From: JANRLJ01 sp034437895
GTDB taxonomy: Bacteria > Chloroflexota > Anaerolineae > Aggregatilineales > Phototrophicaceae
Assembly (NCBI GenBank): GCA_034437895.1
Contig: DAOTTO010000245.1
Coordinates: forward strand, 1-12,446
DNA: 12,446 nucleotides
Direction: 5' to 3'
A program made the position numbers and the translations under genes. Positions 7,232 through 12,446 of the stretch are shown here, piece after piece (position 1 is the first letter of the stretch; each line of letters opens with the position of its first letter). A model generated the notes under the pieces. That model was not told the origin of the DNA. It saw only the letters and a program-made list of their open reading frames with translations, and ran no database searches.

Positions 7232-7429
7232 CTAACATTTGGCAAAATCTATGAGATAATCTTTGTCATCTACATAAACGTTGATACATTGGGTGTCACT
7301 ATCATGGCTCGCAATCCTATAAATAAAGTTTTCAAGGCATTTGAAAAGGTATAGAATGCTTGTCTCGGAAAATCCAGCAAATTGTAAATACACAAATGGA
7401 TTTTCAACAGTAATCAGAATATATTGCAT
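7232..7429 (-). CDS. Small unknown ORF, candidate toxin of a CreTA-like module
   Basis: This 65-codon frame runs from ATG at 7429 to TAG at 7234-7232, between cas3 and cas8 and in their direction. I recognise no family. The product would be mostly soluble with two hydrophobic stretches (VENPFVYLQFAGF, TSILYLFKCLENFIYRI) and an acidic end (VYVDDKDYLIDFAKC) with three cysteines in all. There is no clear ribosome site before the ATG, which counts against it. A weak promoter (TTGCAT, 17 bp, TAGTAT, 7502-7474) would start a transcript near 7467. The site matched by the pseudo-spacer begins 11 bp upstream of the ATG and, at full protospacer length, would reach that -10 box. It may be a toxin gene silenced by Cascade, a leader peptide for cas8, or non-coding. 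Confidence 0.35.
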   Translation of the reverse strand: MQYILITVENPFVYLQFAGFSETSILYLFKCLENFIYRIASHDSDTQCINVYVDDKDYLIDFAKC

Positions 7430-7439
7430 TTATTCGCTT

Positions 7440-7461
7440 GGATATGGCTTAAGCTACTTAA
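7440..7461 (+). promoter_or_regulatory. Target site matching the pseudo-spacer of the crRNA-like RNA
   Basis: The plus strand here reads GGATATGGCTT-A-AGCTA and matches the pseudo-spacer at 7594-7615 in 16 of the first 17 positions and 18 of 22 overall, in the same orientation. Mismatches are at positions 12, 18, 19 and 22, so the seed (positions 1-11) is perfect. The three bases before the match are CTT, while before the pseudo-spacer they are AAT from the repeat handle. CTT could therefore be the PAM that allows binding here and not at the RNA's own gene. Bound Cascade would cover roughly 7437-7475, upstream of the small ORF and cas8. Confidence 0.75.
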
Positions 7462-7466
7462 AAGAA

Positions 7467-7502
7467 TGATCACATACTACAACACCTCTAAGCATCATGC
7501 AA
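7467..7502 (-). promoter_or_regulatory. Weak possible promoter for the small ORF and cas8
   Basis: On the minus strand TTGCAT (7502-7497) and TAGTAT (7479-7474) are 17 bp apart. They match the consensus at 3/6 and 4/6. The expected start near 7467 lies inside the region that Cascade guided by the pseudo-spacer would cover. The match alone would not convince; its place next to the target site is the reason to list it. Confidence 0.3.
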
Positions 7503-7537
7503 CAAACCTCAATTTTATTATTAGTAGATATATTAAT

Positions 7538-7566
7538 TTGACTATATCCTATCAATGATATACAAT
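7538..7566 (+). promoter_or_regulatory. Near-consensus sigma-70 promoter of the crRNA-like RNA
   Basis: On the plus strand TTGACT (7538-7543) and TACAAT (7561-7566) are separated by exactly 17 bp, each box matching 5 of 6 consensus positions. It is the best sigma-70 promoter I saw in the window and points away from the cas genes' direction. The expected start, near 7573, is immediately before the first degenerate repeat. Confidence 0.75.
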
Positions 7567-7572
7567 CGGATT

Positions 7573-7639
7573 CCCTGAAGAAGGTACTGAAATGGATATG
7601 GCTTTAGCTAACTACTCGATCCGCAGAGGATTCATACGC
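7573..7639 (+). ncRNA. crRNA-like RNA with two degenerate repeats (CreA/CreR-like)
   Basis: Read on the plus strand, in the crRNA sense, the first degenerate repeat ends CTGAAGAAGGTACTGAAAT (7575-7593). It keeps the loop pattern GAAGA, a short stem CCT/AGG, and the handle ACTGAAAT against ACTGAAAC in the array. A 22-nt pseudo-spacer follows (7594-7615). The second degenerate repeat (7616-7639) keeps TCGATCCGCAGAGGAT, 15 of 16 positions, with an intact ATCC/GGAT stem; its 3' handle region is lost (TCATACGC, 3 of 8). Traces of the repeat's start (GCTTT, AACT) can be aligned from 7601 with a 2-nt insertion. Cas6 cuts at both would leave an RNA with a normal 5' handle, a short guide and a 3' hairpin. 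The guide matches 7440-7461. It also runs antisense over the cas3 stop codon. No terminator was seen. Confidence 0.8.
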
Positions 7640-10256
7640 TAAATGACCTTCCATCCGCTAAACGTAACACGCGCACGAAGAGCATATAGAGAATTACTTC
7701 CTCTATATAATCTTTGTCAAAGCGCGTTTGTCGGTTTGCAAGCCGATTCTCCCCTGGTTTAAGAGTCCATATGATTTTATCCAGATGAGGTATTGCATTT
7801 GTCAATTGCACTGTTTGTATAGCTTCTATCATCGCTGAACGCGCGGCATCATCAAATTCAAATGGTTCATATTCGCTTACTCTTGGTGCGTGGTGATGGG
7901 CAATAGCGCTGACGGCTGCACGAGCTAAGGGCATATTGCTCTCTGCTACCAGTTTGAGAATGATAGAACTTGTAATTGCCCCCTCCCCGGCGTGATTGCC
8001 CGGTTGCATTTTGCCTTTGATCTGCGCGTTTCTTTTTCGTTGTGCTTCATCGCTAGGATCATAAATGGTGTGCGCCGCCATAAAATCGAACGGAATGCTT
8101 TTATCTTCCCCGTTATAAAATTCACTCACCACCCGCTGCCACTCATGGGCAAATGCCTGCCACTTCTGACTGAGCTTGCCAATATCGTGCAGCGCCAACG
8201 TCAGCCGAATGACTTCATCTATCAAGCCAGGACGTAAACCAAAGCGCGTGGATTTTTCGATTTGCTTCACGGTATAGGCGATTTCATCCCGCAGCGGTGG
8301 GCGCTGGACAATCTCGCGCTTACCACTACGCCAAACTTGTGTGGGGTGTTCGCGGCTGTAGGTGCCATATAGTCCGGCGATATGTTGGGCATAGCTTTCT
8401 AATACATAGCCATCATATTGACCATGATTGTGTTTTTCGGGTGTCTTCAACGGAGGTGAAGCGCGTTCGCCAATTTCACCTAAAATGAGTCCGCGTTCTG
8501 GTGTATAGTCCGCAAAATGTGGATGCAGGGCTAAGGCAATGCTTGCTCGGTAGAGATCGTTAGGGTCTTTTAACTCTCTCCACCCATAGCGTGGCTGATT
8601 TTGTCCTTCATCTTCTTTATCTTTATCCATTTCCACAGGTAAAGCCTGCATTGCCACCCAAGGGAAGAGTTCAGGGTCTAGCCTGCCTTCTTTTTCTGCC
8701 TGTTTCCATGCTCGTGCGATCATGCCGGGACGCAGCGAAAAGCCTAAATAGTGCCAGGGGTATTTCGTGAGATGCTCATCGCCGTTTGGGTTGGGGTGAA
8801 TCACAACATAGCGTGTGTCTTCAGTTTTACGGATCAACTGGGATGCCATGCCCCGTTCTAGGTTAGCAATGGTCTTAAAAATATCTTCTAAGCGATTCAC
8901 ATCTCCGGCTTTGAGTTGTTCAAGCACTTGCTCATCCACCTCGGTATGCACCGCATTGATAAATGCCTGCTCTCGCTCAAAATCCATGTGCTGCCCGGTG
9001 AATTCTCCTGATGTGAGCGCCGCTTGTGTGTTCACCATCAATGTTTTACCGCGCTCGGTCTTAAGCTTGGGGTTCGGGATGTGGTAGGGAGCGTATTTGT
9101 ATGACACTTTCGGGTTGTCATCTGGCGTATCGGCATCGTCAGCTTCATCATCCGGCGGATCGTAGACAAACACGATGCCGTGCTCTCTTTCGCGCCGCGC
9201 ACAGCGTCCTGCCCGCTGAAGCAAACTTGAAGCGGGAGCAAGCTCGGTGTGCATCACATCGCAGGTAATATCCAAACCGACTTCAATCACTTGGGTTGCA
9301 ATCAGGATATGGGATTCGCCATCGTATTTATCATCCGCAGCCCCGAATATTGCCCGGATGTCTTCCTCTTTTTTAGCACGGTCTGTCTGCAAAAATCGGG
9401 AATGCAGCAGTGTGACTTGAATGCCGTTTCGATCAGGGTGATTGATAAGCGCGTCATATAAAGCGGTTGCCCGGTCTACCAGATTGCAGATACAAATCGT
9501 CCGTTTTTTGTGCTGCGCCAAAATATGCGCTGCTGTAAGGGGATTGCCCTCCCCCATCCAGTTAAAAATGCGCTGACGGCCTGCCTGCTGTGCGGGAATA
9601 TCGCTAAAATAGTGGGTTACATCGGCATCCAGCGGTGGGATAACTTCAGCGTCCAATTCTTTTGATAAATCCTCTAACATTGTGCGGGAAAACGTGGCTG
9701 TCATCAGCACAAATGGCGTGATTCCCTTCAGCATTTTGAGCATTGCCAGCGTCGTTGGCAGGGTTGTATCCGGGTCAAACAGGTGAAATTCATCAAAGAC
9801 CAGGTAGCTTCCCACAATTGCTCCAGCGTTCAGATTGGCGAATTTATCGCCTGTACTATAGGGGATATTCAAAAAGCTGCTTAATACTTGGTCAATCGTG
9901 GCGAAAATCAGTGTGCCTTCAAAGTGTGAGTCTGTGGGGTGTTCGCCTGTCTGGATAGTGACATCAGGTTCTGGTTTTATACGCTCTTGCCGGACAAAAG
10001 GCTCCATGAGCGCTTTACTATCGATGTAGAATTGGTTTGCCAATACGCGCATCGGAACACTATAGATACACTTGCGAGGAAATTTTGTCGGGTCATCTGC
10101 TGCCCATTCTGCTAAATTAAAAAGCAAGGGTATAAGCGCAGCGCGTGTCTTTCCTGACCCTGTAGGTGCTTGTAGAATAACATTTTTACCAGATGCTAGG
10201 GTTTCAAGCACTACTTCCTGAAAAAATCTCATACTGTCAAATAAATCGTCTTGCAT
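7632..10256 (-). CDS. cas3: Cas3, helicase followed by C-terminal HD nuclease
   Basis: Cas3 is recruited to Cascade-bound DNA, unwinds it and cuts single strands. The 874-residue protein starts with a superfamily 2 helicase: Walker A APTGSGKT (30-37), the Walker B box as DEFH (155-158) rather than the usual DExH spelling DEAH, motif III TAT (186-188) and motif VI QRAGRCAR (347-354). The HD nuclease follows at the C-terminal side: H625, H690-D691 in LHDIGK, H755 in NHAGEG, HHH 787-789 and D868 in RLADG, all needed metal ligands being present. Most Cas3 proteins have HD first; the reverse order is known, to my knowledge mainly from the former subtype I-U (now I-G). An acidic linker stretch lies at 368-381. 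The start has GGAG 8 nt upstream and follows the WYL gene by 2 bp. Its stop codon lies within the degenerate repeat of the opposite strand. Confidence 0.96.
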   Translation of the reverse strand: MQDDLFDSMRFFQEVVLETLASGKNVILQAPTGSGKTRAALIPLLFNLAEWAADDPTKFPRKCIYSVPMRVLANQFYIDSKALMEPFVRQERIKPEPDVTIQTGEHPTDSHFEGTLIFATIDQVLSSFLNIPYSTGDKFANLNAGAIVGSYLVFDEFHLFDPDTTLPTTLAMLKMLKGITPFVLMTATFSRTMLEDLSKELDAEVIPPLDADVTHYFSDIPAQQAGRQRIFNWMGEGNPLTAAHILAQHKKRTICICNLVDRATALYDALINHPDRNGIQVTLLHSRFLQTDRAKKEEDIRAIFGAADDKYDGESHILIATQVIEVGLDITCDVMHTELAPASSLLQRAGRCARREREHGIVFVYDPPDDEADDADTPDDNPKVSYKYAPYHIPNPKLKTERGKTLMVNTQAALTSGEFTGQHMDFEREQAFINAVHTEVDEQVLEQLKAGDVNRLEDIFKTIANLERGMASQLIRKTEDTRYVVIHPNPNGDEHLTKYPWHYLGFSLRPGMIARAWKQAEKEGRLDPELFPWVAMQALPVEMDKDKEDEGQNQPRYGWRELKDPNDLYRASIALALHPHFADYTPERGLILGEIGERASPPLKTPEKHNHGQYDGYVLESYAQHIAGLYGTYSREHPTQVWRSGKREIVQRPPLRDEIAYTVKQIEKSTRFGLRPGLIDEVIRLTLALHDIGKLSQKWQAFAHEWQRVVSEFYNGEDKSIPFDFMAAHTIYDPSDEAQRKRNAQIKGKMQPGNHAGEGAITSSIILKLVAESNMPLARAAVSAIAHHHAPRVSEYEPFEFDDAARSAMIEAIQTVQLTNAIPHLDKIIWTLKPGENRLANRQTRFDKDYIEEVILYMLFVRVLRLADGRSFSV

Positions 10257-10258
10257 GT

Positions 10259-11251
10259 CTAATCTCCAAACATGTTCCGTAGTCGGTCACGATTAGAATC
10301 ACTGACTCCATAGAGCTTTGCTAATGCCCGCGCCTCACCGATCATCTCATCACGCAAGGATTGTGGTTCCATGACTTCGACATCTGCGCCCCAACCGCGT
10401 ATCCAGGGCAGCATTTCGCGGGGTTCAGCGATTTGTGCTTTCCAAAAGATATATTCGCCATCTTCACTAATTTGCTGATCAGGATGCCAGTGAGTCTCTA
10501 ACAAACGCTGCTTCTGGCGGTGATGAAAACGCAAGACCACCTCCACCGGTTCTGTTTCACCTACCCAGATGCCCCAGGTTGGTTTTAGATAGTTCAGAAT
10601 ATCTTGAGGGTCAGGACGAGTAAACGAATCATTCGTGATACGCACCGATTGAATCCGTTCGAGTTTGAGCATCATAGGCTCATCGTCTGTCGTTTTGCCA
10701 TGTACTCCACCGATTAAATAGAGCGAATCCGACCATACAGAAGCCTCAAACCACCAAGGGGCGATCACATGGCGAACCACCCCTTTGCGATGCAAGGCTT
10801 GATATTGAATTTCGACGTATTTTTCATCATGCCATGCAGATACAAGGTCAGCGAATAAGCGACTTCTGTGAGAAACCTGTTCTGTATCTTGTGGCACAAG
10901 ATGATCCGCAATCTCCTCGTGCAATAAAGTTTCTAAACGGCGCAGCAGTGTGCTGTACTGCGAGTCTTTATGTAGATTTGCTCGCACAACACGTCGAAGT
11001 TGCAGATAAAGTAACCATACGTGTGAAAGGCTCAGATGCATTGGGCGAAGATGCTCTCGTGCATCAATAGCATACCGATAAGTCCCTTCTACTTTGCTTA
11101 CTCCCTCGGTTTCTAAGTCCTTCAGGTAAGTAGTGATTGTTTGACGAGAAACCCCAACCCTTTCAGAAATTTCGCTTGGAGATAGCCCATCTGGATTATC
11201 CAAAAGTAGGTCTATAACTTGCTTTCGCCTGTGATCTGCTGTAATGCTCAT
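10259..11251 (-). CDS. HTH-WYL transcription factor, likely regulator of the cas operon
   Basis: The 330-residue protein has an N-terminal winged helix-turn-helix of the HTH_11/DeoR type (about 5-58, with SPSEISERVGVSRQTITTYL), a WYL domain (about 142-208, including VIAPWWF and SLYLIGG) and a C-terminal WCX-like extension (about 235-315, WIRGWGADVEV). WYL domains bind ligands, in some cases nucleic acid. WYL proteins border many CRISPR loci, and the one in the Synechocystis I-D locus represses its system. I chose ATG 11251, with AGGAG 7 nt upstream; an earlier in-frame ATG at 11281 lacks a site and would add ten residues. It overlaps no gene but lies 2 bp before cas3, whose ribosome site is inside its end, so both are co-transcribed and the regulator probably controls its own operon. 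Activator or repressor cannot be told. Confidence 0.93.
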   Translation of the reverse strand: MSITADHRRKQVIDLLLDNPDGLSPSEISERVGVSRQTITTYLKDLETEGVSKVEGTYRYAIDAREHLRPMHLSLSHVWLLYLQLRRVVRANLHKDSQYSTLLRRLETLLHEEIADHLVPQDTEQVSHRSRLFADLVSAWHDEKYVEIQYQALHRKGVVRHVIAPWWFEASVWSDSLYLIGGVHGKTTDDEPMMLKLERIQSVRITNDSFTRPDPQDILNYLKPTWGIWVGETEPVEVVLRFHHRQKQRLLETHWHPDQQISEDGEYIFWKAQIAEPREMLPWIRGWGADVEVMEPQSLRDEMIGEARALAKLYGVSDSNRDRLRNMFGD

Positions 11252-11409
11252 AAACACTCTCCTTTTTTTTATTATGAACAAAACTGTAAAGGAAATTTTT
11301 CCACTTTCCTAAAAGCAAGATTTTCTAACCAACTTGTAACAATTTTTTATTACAGCTTATAAATGAAATTTTGGTTCTTCCGCATTTGATGTTGTTGGCG
11401 AACCATGGA
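11252..11409. promoter_or_regulatory. AT-rich region upstream of the WYL-cas operon
   Basis: This gap of 158 bp between the transposase remnant and the WYL gene should hold the operon promoter. I found no pair of boxes with good match and spacing on the minus strand. Two small inverted repeats could be operators: AGGAAA (11290-11295) with TTTCCT (11305-11310), and TGTAA (11335-11339) with TTACA (11350-11354). One end of the insertion sequence must also lie in the right part of this region, but I cannot fix it without the other end. Confidence 0.4.
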
Positions 11410-12446
11410 TCATGCAGCCAACCGAGCAAAACGGGAGTTGGGTGTCGTCGAACGGGGAACTTCATTGAGCCAATTCACAACGCGCAAGAGATTAATCGCG
11501 GCAGCCACCCCCAGATGTTGGAGATGGGTTTTGTCCATACCCCGGTAGCGTGATCGTCGTGCGCCGAGGACATGAGCGGCTTGTGACATACTGCCTTCCA
11601 CCCCGGCACGGACGTGATAGGCGTCTTTGAATTCGGTGGTTTGTTGCCTTTGGCGAGCGATTTGCTGGGCTTCATAATGCGCTTGAGGCGCAAGAATGGT
11701 CAAAGTACGCCTTTTTTCGCAATTATCTGTGCATAAGGCAAGTGCTGGACATGCCACACACTCTCTATGTCGAAACTTGATTTTCACCACTGGGCGCTGT
11801 GAGCGGGTCTGGACGAGTGACCAACTGCAACTGGTATGCCCCTGTGGGCAAATGGCACGTTCGTTTTCCCAGTCGATGATGAACTGGCGGCTGTCATGTC
11901 CACCTTGTCGCGCTTGCCAACTGTTGTCATCCGGCACTGCGCCCATCAGATCAATGTCAGCCTTGTCTTGAGCATGTATCAGGTGATCAACCGACATATA
12001 GCCCTGATCGACGAAATGTTCAGCAGGCACATAGCCCTTTTCCACCAGATGATCGTGGATGATCCTGGTGACATCATGGTCGGGTTCGGTTGCTGGACGG
12101 GTTTCGACATTGGTAATCAGGCTCGGTGTATCCGCATCGCAGGTTTCTGTCAGATGTACCTTGTAACCAATCCAGGTCGTGTCGCGTTTGGTGCTACAGC
12201 GCGCCTCAGCATCATAGGGGGAAGTAATGAGGCGCGCAGCGGGTGGTTGATCTTGCTTCTCCCGCAGGCAGACCCGGCCTTCGTCCTCGTAGAAATGCTG
12301 GATCCACACCTAGCGCAGCATATCCACCGCAGGCAGTTGAGCGAGTTCTGGATAGTGACCATGATGATAAATCTCCCTCAGCAGATACAGACCATCCTGT
12401 CCGACCCGTTCCGCCCAGACTTTGCGCTCCGCATCTTTCTTGGGCA
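11410..12446 (-). pseudogene. IS1182-family DDE transposase, amber-interrupted and cut by the window edge
   Basis: The 299-codon frame from GTG 12309 to TGA 11412-11410 is the main part of an IS1182-type transposase: SPYDAEARCSTKRDTTWIGYK with D43, HFVDQGY with D101, RAGVEGSMSQ with E238, and a cysteine cluster C184, C187, C193, C197. D43, D101 and E238 are the likely DDE triad. Directly before it is a TAG (12312-12310). Reading on through it, the same frame continues without another stop to the right edge (ending ELAQLPAVDMLR before the TAG) and still looks like the family, which normally has an unbroken chain there. One C-to-T change of a CAG codon would explain the stop. The transposase is thus probably inactive unless the stop is read through. 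Its 5' part lies outside the window. Confidence 0.85.

Larger units (their letters stand above)
7165..7631. other. AT-rich insert between cas3 and cas8
   Basis: This 467-bp stretch breaks an otherwise tightly packed operon and is clearly AT-richer than its surroundings: counting 60-base blocks gives about 20-40% GC against about 50% in the cas genes. From the cas8 side it holds a 65-codon ORF on the minus strand (7232-7429), a site matching the pseudo-spacer (7440-7461), a plus-strand promoter (7538-7566) and a crRNA-like element (7573-7639). The order and content recall CreTA cargo modules, which sit between cas genes. Confidence 0.75.

Noticed and set aside
7497..7541. A 14-codon plus-strand mini-ORF (MQQTSILLLVDILI) with four TTA codons, between target site and crRNA-like RNA, as tRNA-sequestering CreT
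   Set aside because: The rare-codon idea fits CreT logic, but there is no ribosome site and no acceptable promoter before it on the plus strand. Short TTA-rich frames are expected in sequence this AT-rich.
9150..9162. ATCCGGCGGATCG, resembling the repeat hairpin
   Set aside because: Lies inside cas3 coding sequence for an acidic linker, has a shorter loop and no further repeat similarity.

Overview
The window is a nearly complete type I CRISPR-Cas locus of a bacterium with about 50% GC. The organism cannot be named from the sequence. The DevR-type Cas7, WYL regulator, IS1182-type transposase and general protein style are compatible with Chloroflexota, but that is a weak inference. Everything except one short non-coding module is read leftwards (minus strand).

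From right to left: a broken IS1182-family transposase running off the right edge (11410-12446); a short regulatory gap; a HTH-WYL transcription factor (10259-11251); cas3 with the unusual order helicase then HD (7632-10256); an AT-rich insert of 467 bp (7165-7631); cas8 (5395-7164) with an internal, strongly ribosome-binding start that should give a separate Cas11; cas7 of the DevR family; cas5; cas6; then, after a short gap holding a repeat-like hairpin, cas1, cas2 and cas4; the leader; and a CRISPR array of eight complete 37-bp repeats plus one cut by the left edge. Gene spacing of 2-9 bp or overlaps within the three blocks WYL-cas3, cas8-7-5-6 and cas1-2-4 indicates operons. Cas1-Cas2-Cas4 acquire spacers, Cas6 cuts pre-crRNA 8 nt before each spacer, Cas8-Cas11-Cas7-Cas5 form Cascade with the crRNA, and Cas3 degrades the target. 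WYL is the likely regulator of the set.

The most interesting part is the AT-rich insert between cas3 and cas8. On the plus strand, opposite to the cas genes, a near-consensus sigma-70 promoter (TTGACT, 17 bp, TACAAT) leads directly into a degenerate repeat end with the handle ACTGAAAT, a 22-nt pseudo-spacer, and a second degenerate repeat whose Cas6 hairpin is kept. The pseudo-spacer matches 16 of its first 17 bases, in seed position, to a site 154 bp away (7440-7461), which lies just upstream of a 65-codon small ORF and of cas8. This is the layout of CreTA toxin-antitoxin modules and of Cas-regulating RNAs (CreR): a crRNA-like RNA that sends Cascade to a promoter inside the cas locus. A second repeat-like hairpin lies in the mRNA between cas6 and cas1, where Cas6 could cut the transcript. 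All of these calls come from reading the sequence only. No database search or folding program was run.
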